Origin: Nemophila menziesii
Lineage: Eukaryota; Streptophyta; Magnoliopsida; Boraginales; Hydrophyllaceae
Assembly (NCBI GenBank): GCA_029959085.1
Contig: JARWIR010000018.1
Coordinates: forward strand, 2,728,001-2,792,000
Length of the DNA: 64,000 nucleotides
Reading direction: 5' to 3'
Below are positions 25,230 through 38,841 of the stretch, one piece after another; positions within the stretch are counted from its first letter, which is position 1, and each line of letters starts with the position of its first letter. The notes under the pieces are model-generated. The model was not told the origin of the DNA, did not search any database, and worked only from the letters and a program-made list of their open reading frames with translations. Both the position numbers and the translations under genes were made by a program.

Positions 25230-28200
25230 AATATTGTCCTATATGTACTTCCTACCGAGCAATTCTCTCACACTCTCACTACACCAAAACTTAAAAATCT
25301 GAACCTCTCTTCTAAAATCTTCCATTTCCGACAACAATTGGAGTGTCTAAAGCCTCCAAATCACATCCAAAGGTAATAAACTCCTACTTTAAACCTTCAT
25401 TTCTCATTTTTTTGGAACACTTTATATGATTTATGCTAAATAATTTTTTCTAGCCTAATTTTTTTTGTTTGTGTTTATCTTCAAATCATATGGGCATGGT
25501 CATGACTAAATGCATGTTCTTTTATCAACTATTAGTGATGTAATTTTCATGATTTCTTTTTCAATTGTTTTTGTTCTTTGATTTTTCATGTTTTTTTAAT
25601 TCCAAAATATTGTGAGTGTTTTAGGATGTGATTTATGTTAGTTTTAACGTACTTTAGACGTAAGAACTTGAAAAATATTAATTGTAAAAATTTATACAAA
25701 AAAAAATCTTTTCTTTTTGTTGTTACTGAATTCCAAATTTTATAGAGTGTTTTTAGTGTGATTTAGGTTAGTTGTGACACATTTCGATTGCTATAATTTA
25801 AAAAAATTAATTAAAGAAATTTATAATTAATTTTTAGTGAATTTGGCATTTAGGTTATATGCTTAGCCCTGTTTTAATATGATTAGAATTATTAATGGAA
25901 CTTTTTGCAATTAAAAAAATATTAAATAAATTATAAGGACTAAAATGTAATTTTTGATAATTTTAAAGTTAATACTATTTGATAATCTTGGTGTACATAG
26001 GAATATGTATAAGTTTTTAAAAAATACAACGATCTTTTTTCAATTAAAATTTTTTTACATGAAATATATATATATAGAAAGAGAGAAAGGAGATTCGTTA
26101 TTTCTTTTATTTTTAATTTACACTTATACCCCTCACATTTTTTAAATATGTATTTTCTTTTGGGTGGGTTTTGTATATTTACATTATGTCACCGTCTATT
26201 TTTTAAGATAAGAGGTGTATTTAGTTTTTGTTAGCTGTATTTATGCTCTTGGTAAGTTCTCGTGTTTGTTGCTTCAAAGATAAATTAAGTTTAATTCACA
26301 TTATAATTAAAATTTTCTGTAGCTATGCTGAAACATGACAATATAGAGTGGTTAACACACATGTTTTAATGGTTATTTGTGTAGCTTAGCCCATTAAAAT
26401 ATCTATCGATAGATATGTGTTTCTACTAGATGTTATTCAATTTTATTAATGCTCAACACAGTTGATAGTAATTAGTCAATTAACAATAGGAATGAATAAA
26501 GTGCTACTTAAAATATTTATTGTACAACCTCTCATAATTTAGACAACCCATCATCGATATTTCAGACTGTTGTTAAAGAATGAACAAGGATTTAGTTTCA
26601 AGAGTAGTAAGGTAAACATTACTGATTAAAACATCGATAAATAGAGCTTTATAATTTGACATTTATTAAAATTAATAGAATAAGTGATTTCCATTTTAAT
26701 TATGTCCAACCATGAAGCTCTATTATATTACTATTTGTTTCACAAAAATTTGATCTCAAGACTTCATAGTCTCTGACTATCGATCTTATATAATATACAA
26801 TTTACTATTGAAACTTACAAAAATTAAAACAAATGTAGATTTCATTATAAATATACTATATAATTTACTATTGAAACTTTAAAAAAAACTTGATTTAAAT
26901 TTCAACTAAATCTTATAAAATTTACAAATTTTCAAATCTTTTAGTTTCAAGTTTATATTTAAATGTATGCTATATATTTACACCCAAATTCACAAGTTTG
27001 TATAACCGTTTCATTTTACAGTATGAACAGTAATGCAAGCATAATAGCTTATGTTATGTGAATTAATGATCCCCTTCTTGTATTTTGCAAGCCAAATTAA
27101 ATATCCAAATGTCTACTAAAGGTGGCCCAATAAACCATTTATCTACTTATCAACCATTTTAGGCCCACTTATTTTTTATTTTTTCCTATTAAAACAAATA
27201 AAGCCAAGCCATTACTCTGCAAAACCATCATACCCACGTAATCCACCATTTCTATTTCTCTATTGAAGCACCATCCAATTGTACCACCACATTCTTCTAT
27301 TAAAATTTCACATAAATTCAAAATTCTATGACCCTTTGTAATACCTTCAATCCATATAAAACGTGTAGCCCATACCTAACATAAGAAACTTGTAATTAAA
27401 TTCTGTAGATAGATATGTACTTTCTCTTTATCGTTTCTCTATCCTTCTTATCATGTATCAAACTGGTAGAAATATAACTTTATAGATGAATAAATTTGTA
27501 ACCAAAATTGCTACCCAGGTTATGATTATTAATCTTGTAATGGAATTCCGTATTACGGTTAGATCTAGTTTTGTATTATTATTAGATCTAGTTTTTAATT
27601 GTATATATCTTATTTTTATTTTATAATTGGTAGATCTCAGTGTATATTATCATAGTTCTTCCATATCCAAAATATTCTTGTTGTTATGTTATAAGTTGTT
27701 ACCCATATTATAAATCTGATTGGTAAAAATAAGAACCTTACCTTTATTCCCACCTATGTCTTGTTACTATGAATCTCAATTAATCATTTTTTGCCACACT
27801 CCATACTAGTGTTTTTCTTGAAAGTAACGCTTTTCCCTATAGTAATTGCTATAATAACATGAATTGAAACAATTCTGAATATGATACTGAATATTTTGAA
27901 GGAAATGTTAGAATTTCACAAGATCTTACAGATAACATATTACTCTTGGTACTCACATTGTGACTTTATTAGGGATGGCTATTTAGTTTGGCTCATACTT
28001 TGATTTTTTTATCAGGTATTTTTTTCCCTGGGCTAAGTTAATCTATTCAATCATCATAGTATCAATTTTACAATGTGAGTTTATCTTATATCTATGAATT
28101 TTATATATTTATATATGCTTTTAAATTGTTTAATTACTTGTTGATTTTGTACTCCAACATTTTTCCTTATCCCACCTGTAACTTTGAAGATCATATTTTA

Positions 28201-28721
28201 AATCTACTTGGTCAGTTTTTTTAACTTTTATTGTACAGATTTTTTTTTAATAATACTTTATGAATTAAAAAAAATATTGTTAAAATAATTTATGTTTATT
28301 ATAATATTATATTTAATTTTGTAATAGTGCTTTCATAATTTAAAAATAATATTGTTAAAAGCATTATATTTTTATTATAAGATTAATTTTAATTTTATTA
28401 ATTTGAAATGTTATATATAATTTATATTTGTAATGATATTTAGGCAAAATATCAAATATCTCTTTGTGGTTTAGTTAGAAGTTACATACCCAATTATGAT
28501 TTAGAAATGATTAGATGGGGACATATATCTTATGATATTCTTGGATGAAGGGTTTATCTAATGTGGAGTAAGGTTGTTGGTATTTAAATTATACAAAATA
28601 CCTTTCTACAATTTATTAATCTAATCTCCTAGTTAAGAATAATTATTAAAAAATATATTATCTAGAATGAAAGGTATTAAGATAGGAATAAATTTTTAAA
28701 ATAGGATACAATGAAATATAT

Positions 28722-29116
28722 ATATGATATGAATATCTGTTAAGCTAAAACCTAACACATACCCTAAATATATCACGCCTACTATCCTATTTTATATCTT
28801 CTACCGCCTTAACATTCATTTCAATGCTTGATACTTTCTTATTTTACTCTAGCCGAAAAAAACTCTTCTCCGATCTCTCAAATATAATATATATCATCAA
28901 ACTTAGAAAAGTCGTGTATTATCTTGCAAAGGTTGATAATGTGTATTATATTTGAGAGATCGGAGAAAAGTTTTTGTCAACTATAGTAAAATATGAAAGT
29001 ATAAGTATTGAAATTAATTTTGAAGAGGTAGAAGAGATAAAATAGGATAGTAGCGGCGAGTGTGATATATTTAAGGTATGTGTTACGTTTTAGCTTAACA
29101 GATATTTATATCATAT
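28722..29116. mobile_element. Foldback (MITE-like) element, U5 copy
   Basis: Complete palindrome (atatgatatgaatatctgtt ... cttaacagatatttatatcat), with a short deletion of cactcgccg near 28777 in the left arm. The terminal 20 bp pair almost perfectly, which best defines the outer ends of the element. Confidence 0.9.
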
Positions 29117-29139
29117 TATTTTTTTTATATTGATATTCT

Positions 29140-31070
29140 CGGGCTAAGTTGATGTGTCCCGAGATACTAGGGTTTGCTGGCAATCGTTATATATCAGTTC
29201 AACAATGTGAGTTTAACTTATATATCTTGCTAATAATTTTATTTATTACTAAATGATATTAAGTAATGACTTGTTGATTTTGTGCAAGGTCTAGCATTTA
29301 AAAGTCAATTTTAATACTCACTCACATTTGGTGATTATTTAATTTAGACATACTCCATTATTTTTCTTGACCTCATATATAATCTTAAGGATTATGTTTT
29401 AAATTAAAACAAAATTATTCTGCTTGATCAATTTTTTTCCAAACCTCTAAAAGGAAGTTATTTAATAACGCTTTATTAATTTAACAATAATATTGTTAAA
29501 GTATTTTATTTTTATTATAATATTAAATATAATTTTCATATTAAAAATTTGAAATGATATATACATATTTTTATTTGTGACAATATTTAGAGTAAACTAT
29601 CAAACATCTTTTGTGTCCTACTTAAAAGTTAGATACTCATCTATGATTTAGAAATGATTAAATAAAGTCCTATAATCTATGAATTCCTCACGAGAATCTT
29701 GAAGTTTAGATAGAATAACATATATAGATAGAATAATATATATGTTCTGCGTTAATAAAATATATGAGTGTATTCAATCATTTCTGAACCATAAATGAGT
29801 ATCTAATGTATTTTGAATTTTATTCTATATATTATAACAAATAAATATAATATACATAATATTTAAGTCTCTAAAGAAAAAATTTACAAAAATCCTCTAA
29901 TAAAAAAAATTAATATATTAAAAATATTATTTTTAAGTTAATAAAGTACCAACACTAAACAAAAAGATAACTTATAACCATTAGATGTTGAAAAAGTAGA
30001 GTATAAAATTAATTTTTACATGTAATTCTTAGTGAAAATTGATTTCAAATAACAAATCTTTAATTAAATAAGAGTATTTTTATTATCAAGAAATAACATA
30101 CCAAAAAATATTTACTATCAAGAATTAAGGGTATTAAAATAGGTTTAAATATTTTAAATGGGGATACAAAAAAATGTATTTGAAACATCTGGACACAAAA
30201 AGAACCAATAATTAAAAGTTAAGGTGAGATAATATTTGATGGAAAATCGGCTACAACATCAATCAATCTTGCGTAGATGCGACTAACTAGTTTAAAAAAG
30301 TTTTCGTTTATAGAATTTTTATTGTGTAAATAGGTTATACTATTGAAAGAAACTCAATTTACTTCAAGAAGAAGCACCTCAAGCCCAAGGTAAGAATTAG
30401 GTACCTAAAGACCCTCCCTAGAGAGAACTCTAATGAATTATATATTTACAAGATTAAAAATTATCTTTGGTCATGATCTTTCAATAGAGTACAACATTAT
30501 CTATGTACCAAGACAAAACCAAGGCTACATTATCGGAAAAGACTTCATTGCAAACTTTACAAGAAATCAATGCTTGTTCAAGTTGGTTTTGTGATATTAC
30601 GAAAGCAACCATATTCGAATGAAGTAGGTTTGAGGCAAGGATAACAATTGCGAGAAAAGACTAGTGCTTAGCAATACACATAGCTGGATTATGCTAAATG
30701 TTAAGTAATAATTAATAATACTCACATTTTGATTAATTTTTTTCAAAGATGTTTTAATTTTAATGTGTAGTGTAATAAAAGACTTTACAACAATATATAT
30801 GCGTTATAGTTACTATTTTAAAATAAAAATGTATAGTTTTCACATTAAGGAATATGATATGAGTGAAAAACTCATATCTTCCATCATGTAACTATATGTA
30901 TTTGTGGGTCCAGATTATTGTTTTCAATTCTATTTGTTGATTTTAATTATAAATTTATTTCTTTTTATGAATGCTTAATTTTCAAACATATATATTTTTT
31001 TACTAACTAAATGATTCGTTAATGTTTGAGCATTGTGATGCTTTTGATTATTTTCTAACTAACAATTAGA
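29140..31070. other. Extra segment in U5: diverged unit tail plus unrecognised sequence
   Basis: Positions 29140 to about 29680 align, with many differences, to the tail of the normal unit (ctaagttgat, acaatgtgagtttaactta, aatgacttgttgattttgt, gaaatgattaa). After that, 29700-31050 is AT-rich sequence seen nowhere else in the window. It includes a 32-bp inverted repeat (about 29629-29662 and 29777-29810). A fragment at 30360-30630 is less AT-rich but has stops in all frames that I read. I cannot name it. Confidence 0.6.
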
Positions 31071-32023
31071 AGTTATTAAGGAAGGATATATGGAAGAGAA
31101 AATGGGTTTGTAGTCCTTACTGATAAGGTGAGCAAATGGACATATAAGCTTGATCCATGAAAACCTGGCCCATCCAAGAGGGTTTTGGGACTATATCACT
31201 TTATTTTTAGCAAAACCCACGTACTTGGACCTAAATCGAGCATTCACGTTATCATAAATCTATAATTATTATAAGAACTATAATAATATTTGACAATATT
31301 AATTATATTATATTAATAATTTATTTAATTAATTAAACGAACTTATGATATTTTTAATATAACATTTTAGTTTCTCGACTATATGAATTCTAAACTTCTA
31401 AATCTTTAAAATCTAATTACCATCATTATAAATTTATAGCGTACTAAATATACTAAAATCAAAACACACTTGACCATTTTTGTTATTTATATGGTAAGCT
31501 TCATTTTAAGCTATGTGGGTGACATATTACCAGTTGTTTAAAAGTTATTTATACTTGTGATTAACTTTTTTTGGAGAAGATTTACAACTACTTCAATGCA
31601 TTACATTATACCATATTTGTTCGATGCTACTGCAAGGTTTGTTATTATTCTTTTGAGTCAAAATAAGTCATAAAATATATAAATTTATCAAATTACCATT
31701 AAGTAAGATATTCTAGATATTAGACTATTAGTAAGTCTGCTAAAAAAATAATACGATTTATATACAACAATATGTATTATCCTTTAACGAAATATGAATT
31801 AACTTCAAAATTAATAATATATAAATTTACTAAATTAATATAGACCTATTTTACCCGAGCAAGTCTACTAGGGTGTCTATAAAAGACCGTTAAAACCAAT
31901 AGATCGGACCGTTACACACCTACATACTGATAATAAGTGATGGTAATATCAATTATGATCTTAAAGTGCTTAAAAGCCTAAACGTGTCAGTCAAACTCAA
32001 CATTAGCGACTTAATATCCTATC

Positions 32024-32052
32024 TTTCGCGACTACTTGATGTAGTCGCAAAA
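32024..32052. repeat. Single GCGACTAC hairpin (U5)
   Basis: Only hairpin 4 survives: TTTCGCGACTAC, loop TTGAT, then gtagtcgcaaaa. Both arms differ from U1 at the paired position (T-A in U1, C-G here), so pairing is kept. Confidence 0.6.
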
Positions 32053-34180
32053 CATATTGTCCTATATGTACTTTCTGCCGAGCCATTCTCTCACACTCTC
32101 ACTACTCTAAAACAAAAAATCCAAACCTCTCTTCTTAAATCTTCCATTTCTGGGAAAAATTGGAGTGTCTAACACCTCCAAATCACATCCAAAAGTAATA
32201 AATTGTGTTTATCTTCGAATCATATGGGCATGGTCATGACTAAAGGCATGTTTTTCATCAACTATTAGTGATGTAGTTTTCATAATTTTTTTTTAATTTT
32301 TTTTTGTTCTTTGGTTTTTCATGTTATTTTAATTCCAAAATATTGTGAGTGTTTTAGGATGTGATTTATGTTAACATATTTTAGATGTAAGAACTAAAAA
32401 ATATTAATTGTAAACATTTATACAAAAAAAATTATTTTCTTTTTGTTGTTAATGAATTACAAATTTTAACTAGTGTTTTTGGGTTTGATTTAGGTTAGTT
32501 GTAACATATTTTGATTGCTAGAATTAAAAAAATTAATCAAAGATATTTATAATTAAGTTTTAGTGGATTTGGTGTTTAGGTTATATGCTTATCCATGTTT
32601 TAATATGATTAGGGTTATTTATGGATCTTTTTGCAATTAAAAAAAATATTACCTAAAATTATAAGGATTAAAATGTAATTTTTAATAATTATAAAATTAA
32701 TACCTTTTGATAATTCTTGTTGTATACATGAATATTTATAAGTTTTTAAAAAATACAACTATCTTTTTTCAATTAAAAAATTACATAAAAAATATATAGA
32801 GAAAGAGAGAAAGGAGATTCAGGATTTCTTTTATTATTAATTTACACTTATACCCCTCACATATTTGAAATGTGTATTTTCTCTGGGTGGGTTTTGTATA
32901 TTTACATTTATGTCCCCATATATTTTTTAAAATAAGAGGTGTATTTAGGTTTTGATAGATATATTTATGCGCTTAGTAAGTTCTTGTGTTTGTTGCTTCG
33001 AAGATGAATTAAGTTTAATTCACATTATAATTAAATTTTCTGTAGCTATGTTGAAACATTACAATATAGAGTGGTTAACACAAATTTTTAATGGGTACTT
33101 GTGTAGCTTAGCCCATTAAAATATCTATCGATAGACACGTGCTTCTACTAGATGTTCTTCAATTTCATTAATGCTCAACACAACTTGATAGTAATCAGTC
33201 AATTAACAACAAGAACGAATAAAGTACTACTTACAATCTTTATTGTACAACCTCTCATAATTCAGACCGAACCCAACATCGATATTTCAGAATGTTGTTA
33301 AAGAATGAACAAGGATTGAGTTTCGAATGGTCATTGAAGAATGAAAAAGGATTGAGTTTCGAGTAGTAAAGTAAACATTAACGAGTAAAACATCGATAAA
33401 TAGAGCTTTACAATGTGACCTTCATTATATTAATAGAATAGGCGTTCCCCATTTTTATTATGGTCAATCATGAAGCTCTATTTTAGTACTATCTGTATCA
33501 AAAAAATTTGATCTCAAGACTTCATAGTCTCTTACTATCGATCTTGTATAATATACAATTTTACTATTGAAAGTTAAAAAAATTAAAACAAATGTAGATT
33601 TCATTATAATTATACTATTTAATTTACTATTGAAACTTTAAAAAAATCTTGATTTAAATATCTAAATTTTTAAATTTTTTAGCTTCAAGTTAATATTTAA
33701 TGTATGTTATATATTTACACCCAAATTCACAAGTTTATATGACTGTTGCATTTTACAATATGAACAGTAATGCAAGCATAATAGCGTATGTGAATGAATG
33801 ATCCCCTTCTTGTATTTTTCAACACAAATTAAAGATCCAACTGTCACCCAAAGGTGACCCAATAAACCATTATCTACTTATTGTTATCAACCATTGTGGG
33901 CCCACTTATTTTAATTTTCTCCTATTTAAACAAATCAAGCCAACTCATTACTCTGCAAAATCATCATACCCGCATACTCCATCCTTTCTAATTTTCTATT
34001 GACGCACCATCCAATTGTACCACCACATTCTTCCATTAAAATATTACATAAATTCAAATTTCAGTGACCCTTTGTAATACCTTCAATCCTTAAAAAACTC
34101 GTAGTCCATACCTAGCATAGGCACCTTGTAACTAAAATCTTCATATAGATATGTACTTTCTCTTTATCGTTTGTCTATCC

Positions 34181-34416
34181 ATCTTATCATTTATCAAACT
34201 GGTAGAAATATAACTTTATAGATGAATAAACTTGTAACCAAAATTTCTACCCAAGTTATGATTATTAATCTTGTAATGGGATTCTGTATTAAGGTTAGAT
34301 CTTATCATTTATCAAACTGGTAGAAATATAACTTTATAGATGAATAAACTTGTAACCAAAATTTCTACCCAAGTTATGATTATTAATCTTGTAATGGGAT
34401 TCTGTATTAAGGTTAG
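34181..34416. repeat. 118-bp tandem duplication in U5
   Basis: 34181-34298 and 34299-34416 are almost identical (both begin atcttatcatttatcaaact), period 118. Other units have a single copy. The near-identity points to a recent event. Confidence 0.95.
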
Positions 34417-34664
34417 ATCTAGTTTTGTATTATTATTAGATCTAGTTTTTAACTGTATATATCTTATTTTTTATCTTATAAGAGGTAGATCTCAGTGTAT
34501 ATTATCATAGTTCTTCCATATCCAAAGTGTTCATGCAGTTATGTTATAAGTTGATACCCATATTATAAATCTGATTGTTAATCATCAGAACCTTACCTTG
34601 ATTCGAACCTAGATCTTGTTACTATGAATCTCAAGTAATTCATTTTTCCCACCCTCCATACTAG

Positions 34665-34859
34665 AGTTTTTTCGAAACTAACGCTTTTCTCAATAGTAAT
34701 TTCTACAATAACATGAATGGGAACAATTTTGAATATGCTACTGAAGAGTTTGAAGGAAATGTTAGAATTTCACAAGATCTTACAGATAACATATTACTCC
34801 TGGTGCTCAAACATTGTGACTTTATTAGGGACGGCTATTTAGATTGGCTCATACTTTAA
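34665..34859 (+). pseudogene. 64-residue exon-like segment, open only in U5
   Basis: Following ccatactag (a possible splice acceptor, also an in-frame TAG) there are 64 open codons to TAA at 34857-34859, with an internal ATG at 34713. The translation looks protein-like (for example EEFEGNVRISQDLTDN, then LKHCDFIRDGYL). In U1, U2, U3 and U4 a TGA replaces the Gly codon just after the ATG. U6 also carries the TGA and has no ATG at that point. I do not recognise a family. A pyrimidine-rich acceptor-like tttttttatcag follows at about 34860. Confidence 0.35.
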
Positions 34860-35576
34860 TTTTTTTATCAGGTATTTTCCTCCCTGGGCTAAGTTGATCT
34901 ATTCAATCATCATAGTATCAATTTTACAATGTGAGTTTATCTTATAGCTATGAATTTTATATATTTATATATGCTTTTAAATTGTTTAATTACTTGTTGA
35001 TTTTGTACTCCAACATTTTTCCTTATCCCACCTGTAACTTTGAAGATCATATTTTAAATCTACTTGGTCAGATTTTTTAACCTTTATTGGACAGGTTTTT
35101 TTAAATAATACTTTATTAATTAAAAACATATTGTTAAAATAATTTATTTTTATTATAAGATTATAATTAATTTTGTAATAGTGCTTTCATAGTTTAAAAA
35201 TAATATTGTTAAAAGAATTATAATTTTATTATAAGATTAATTTTAATTTTATTAATTGGAAATGTTATATATAATTTCTATTTGTAATGATATTTAGGGC
35301 AAAATATCAAATATCTTTTCGTGGTTTAGTTAGAAGTTACATACTCAATTATAATTTAGAAATGATTAGATGGGGACATATATCTTATGATATCTTGGAT
35401 GAAGGGATCATCTAATGTGGAGTAAGGTTGTTGGTATTTAAATTATACAAAATACCTTTCTACAATTTATTAAACTAATCTCGTAGTTAAGAATAATTAT
35501 AAAAAAATATACTGTCTAGAAAGAAAGGTATTAAGACAGGAATAAATATTTAAAATTGGATACAATGAAATATATA

Positions 35577-35952
35577 TATATGATATGAATATATGTTAAA
35601 ATAAAGCATAACACATACCCTAAATACATCACGCTCACCGCTACTATTCTATTTTATCTCTTCTACCTCCTTAACATTCATTTCAATGCTTGATACTTTC
35701 TTCTCCGAACTCTCAAATATAATATAAATCATCAAACTTAGAAAAGTCGTGTATTATCTTGCAAAGGTTGATAATATTTATTATATTTGAGAGATCGTAG
35801 AAAAGTTTTTGTCAACTATAGTAAAATATGAAAGTATAAGCATTGAAATGAATTTTAAAGAGGTAGAAGAGATAAAATAGGATAGTAGCGGCGAGTGTGA
35901 TATATTTAGGGTATATGTTACGTTTTAGCTTAACATATATTTATATCATATT
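35577..35952. mobile_element. Foldback (MITE-like) element, U6 copy
   Basis: Palindrome like the others, with about 25 bp missing around 35700 in the left arm (tactttcttctccgaac). The left terminus has gttaaaataaagcataac in place of gttaagctaaaacgtaac. Confidence 0.88.
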
Positions 35953-36930
35953 ATTTTTTATATTAATATTCTCGGGCTAAGTTACTAAGGAAGGATGTAT
36001 GGAGGAGCAAATGGGTTTGCAGTCCTTACTAATAAGGTGAGCAAATAGACAGGTAAGCTTGATCCATGAAAACCTGGCCCATCTCCGCGGGTTTTGGGAC
36101 TTTCTTACTTATATTTAGCTAAACCCACGTACTTGGACATAAATCGGGCATTAGTGTTATCAGAACTCTAAAATTAGTATAAGATGTATAATAACATTTC
36201 ACAATATTAATTATATTACATTAATAACTCATTTTATTAATTAAACAAACTTATGATATTATTAAATATAACATTTTAGTTTCTAGACTATATGAATTCT
36301 AAACTTCTAATTTGTCAAAATCTAATGACCATCATTATATAATTTATAGTATACTAAATATACTAAAACCAAAAGACACTGGACCATTTTGTGTTATTTA
36401 TATGGTAAACTTTGTTTTAAGTTATATGTGTGACATATTACTAGTTGTTTAAAAGTTATTTATAGTTGTGATTAACTTTGTTGGGAGAAGCTTCACAACT
36501 GCTTCACTGCATTACTTTATACTATATTTATTTGATGTAGCTATCAGGTTTGTTATTATTCAATTGAGTCAAAATAAGTCATAAAATCTATAAATTTATC
36601 TAATTACCATTAAGTAAGATATTCAAAGATTTTACACTATTGGTAAATCTGCCAAAGAAATAATACAATGTATATACAGTAATATGTATTATTCTTCAAA
36701 AAGATATGAATTAACTTCAATATTAATAAAATATAAATTTACTTTATTAATATGTACCCATTTGACCCGAGAAAGTCTACTAAACATTTGCCAAAAGGCT
36801 GTATATAAAAACCGGCCATTACCAATAGATCGGACTCTAAAATAGAGACCCACCGTTACAAGGGCTCTTGCTGAATTTAGTCTCGTGCGGGGTTTGGACT
36901 GGTGCACACATACTTACAGATAATAGGTGA

Positions 36931-36935
36931 TGGTC
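36931..36935. other. Target-site duplication of E1, left copy (tggtc)
   Basis: tggtc here and at 60281-60285 flank E1. The uninterrupted unit reads gatggtcatatcaat, so the insertion site is directly visible by comparison with U1-U4. Confidence 0.97.
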
Positions 36936-38724
36936 TGATATCTCCCTATTTGTTCTAATTATTAGCCCTCTAGAGACATCATTTTAGGTGAATTATTGAC
37001 TTATTAGATAGACTTTTATGCATAATTTGTCATATTACACTTTTCCCCCTTGGAATTTAACTATTTGCATTTTCTGAGCTTTTGTGCGTAAATTTGACTA
37101 TTTTTGATACAAAGTTAAATAGGTTCTTAAATCTCATGAAAGACCAATCCAAGGAGAAAAAGTGAGAATAAAGTCTTAGTGTATTTTAGAGTGTTAGGAA
37201 ATGTTTTTAATCGAGTTTCTATTTTTAGAGTGCACTTTCCTATTTCGTTTTCTTGATTTATTGATTTATTCTTTTTAAGCATATGCGGTTTAATTATTTA
37301 TTTAATGTAAAGTTTTAAAAGATAAATGGTAATTACTTAGAGGCCAAGTCAAGATAAAGATGAAAGGAAAGAAGATTTACATGGAAATAAGAAGATTTAG
37401 GAAAGATTTATTCAAAGGAGGAAAAGATAAAGCTGCCTTTTGAAATTTAAAATTCCAGCCACGTTTTAGAGATTAATTCATAATTAAAGATTGGCAAGGA
37501 TTCTGGACGAATGGTCTGCACCAATAGAAAGACCTTTCCAAGTCAAGTGGTTTCATATATTGGAACTTCTCAAACGGATAAGTATTGAAAAAGATATGAC
37601 CAAATCAAATCAGCTTACCTTTCTTAGAATTTAGGATGACAAATTTAAGAGTCCTTGACTTGTCTTCTACTCCAAGTAAATTCGACCTAGAGGCTCCTAA
37701 CACCTATAAATACACCCCTTAGCCTCCTCTTTTACACACACTTCATAAAATTATCAAAGAGGCTTAAGGATTCTAGTTAGAGCAAGCAGGAAGGAAGAAA
37801 GCTAGAGCTGGAGACTCTCTATATCTCCAATTCAAGCCAAACCCAACCTCTTCATTAGGTTTTATTTATTTCTTTCTGTAAAATATTATGTCTTCTAATT
37901 TATTTGTTTTAGTTTTATTTTCCATTATGAGCTAAACTTCTTAAGTGCTTGAGAATCGCTATAAGGGTTGAACCTTAATTTATTTAGTTGATGCTTTCTG
38001 ATTTGGGATTTTTATAATTTAATTCAAGTTGAGTAATTTAGTATTGTTTGTTATCGTAATTTAATTTCACTATATTTAATCTGATCAATTAGACATAGGT
38101 TTGAGTAATTAGGCTATTCACTTTGGTGGGGAAGTGATCATCTTGACGGGGGGTTTAATTACTGACATAGTTAACAAACATAAGATAAAAATTATTGATC
38201 CTGACGGACTTAGTTAATCTTATAGCCAATTGGGTAGAGAACCTGACATTCGAAGGTGTATTATGATCGCCCTGGCAGGGTTTGTAACACCTGAGAATAG
38301 CTCCTAAGTCCACCCTGACGGGGGTTAGGAGAATCTAGAATCCCGACTATTACTAGTTACTAATTTGTCCCTTAGAAGAAGCATTGATTAAGTTTATTTT
38401 GGTGAAGCCTAGCGTGACTCAAGTACTATTCTCTCATTCTTTTAGTCTCTTCATATTTAATTTCTTGCATTAGTTTAATTTTAGTTTAATATTTACTTTA
38501 TTTGTACTTTAGTCCTTTAATCAAAAATCAAAATAAAAATCTTTTTCTTTACTTTCAATTTTCATTCAAGCAACTATCTCTATTTATTGCATACAGTTTA
38601 ATCATACCTAATCCATCCCTGAGATCGATCCCGTTTACCGGATATTACTTAGACGACCCGTACACTTGCGGTACGTGTCTTGCCTTTTTAGGTGTGTTTA
38701 TTTAGAACACACTAGGATACACCA
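36936..38724 (+). repeat. E1 5' LTR
   Basis: 1789 bp, from tgatatctcc to ggatacacca. A TATA box (TATAAATA, 37705-37712) precedes a CT-rich start-like region. The 3' half has several ctgacggggg-type motifs (about 38141, 38200, 38310). The match to 58494-60280 is nearly full length. Confidence 0.95.
37705..37712 (+). promoter_or_regulatory. TATA box in E1 5' LTR
   Basis: TATAAATA in cacctataaatacacccc. The same context occurs in the 3' LTR at 59263-59270. It probably directs the genomic RNA. Confidence 0.7.
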
Positions 38725-38730
38725 AGTTTG

Positions 38731-38749
38731 TGGCGCCGCTGCCGGGGAC
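38731..38749 (+). promoter_or_regulatory. E1 primer-binding site (tRNA-Asp type)
   Basis: tggcgccgctgccggggac, six bases after the LTR end. It is complementary to a tRNA-Asp 3' end, the primer typical of Athila-group elements. Confidence 0.85.
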
Positions 38750-38841
38750 GGTTGCGTGTGACCACGGTGTTAGCCGTAAGTGTATTAGTTGCTAGTTTTT
38801 AGTTTAGTTTTAATTTTTATTTTTCAGTTTTACGCTTTGGG

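Larger units (their letters stand above)
23036..28721 (+). repeat. Tandem macrorepeat unit U4 (mosaic)
   Basis: Complete unit. The first kilobase shares variants with U2/U3 (tttacaatattaaatatatt near 23680, gataacttcaata near 24191). From about 24,280 onward it shares variants with U1/U6 (ctgtatataaaagc; the retained aatataactttatagatga near 27471). It contains the exon remnant (24576-24690) and hairpins (24898-25229). No gene is supported. Confidence 0.85.
28722..35576 (+). repeat. Tandem macrorepeat unit U5 (rearranged, most diverged)
   Basis: It starts with a foldback. At ctcgggctaagtt it switches to about 1.9 kb of other sequence (29140-31070), then resumes as a normal unit at gttattaaggaagg. 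A deletion of about 700 bp near 31,983 removes the exon remnant and hairpins 1 to 3. A 118-bp segment is duplicated at 34181-34416. It retains the only uninterrupted version of the exon-like segment near the tail. Confidence 0.8.
35577..36935 (+). repeat. Tandem macrorepeat unit U6, left part
   Basis: Foldback and first 980 bp of the unit, collinear with U1. It is cut by retrotransposon E1 within the gatggtcatat motif, which resumes at 60281. The small ORFs here are chance frames. Confidence 0.88.
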
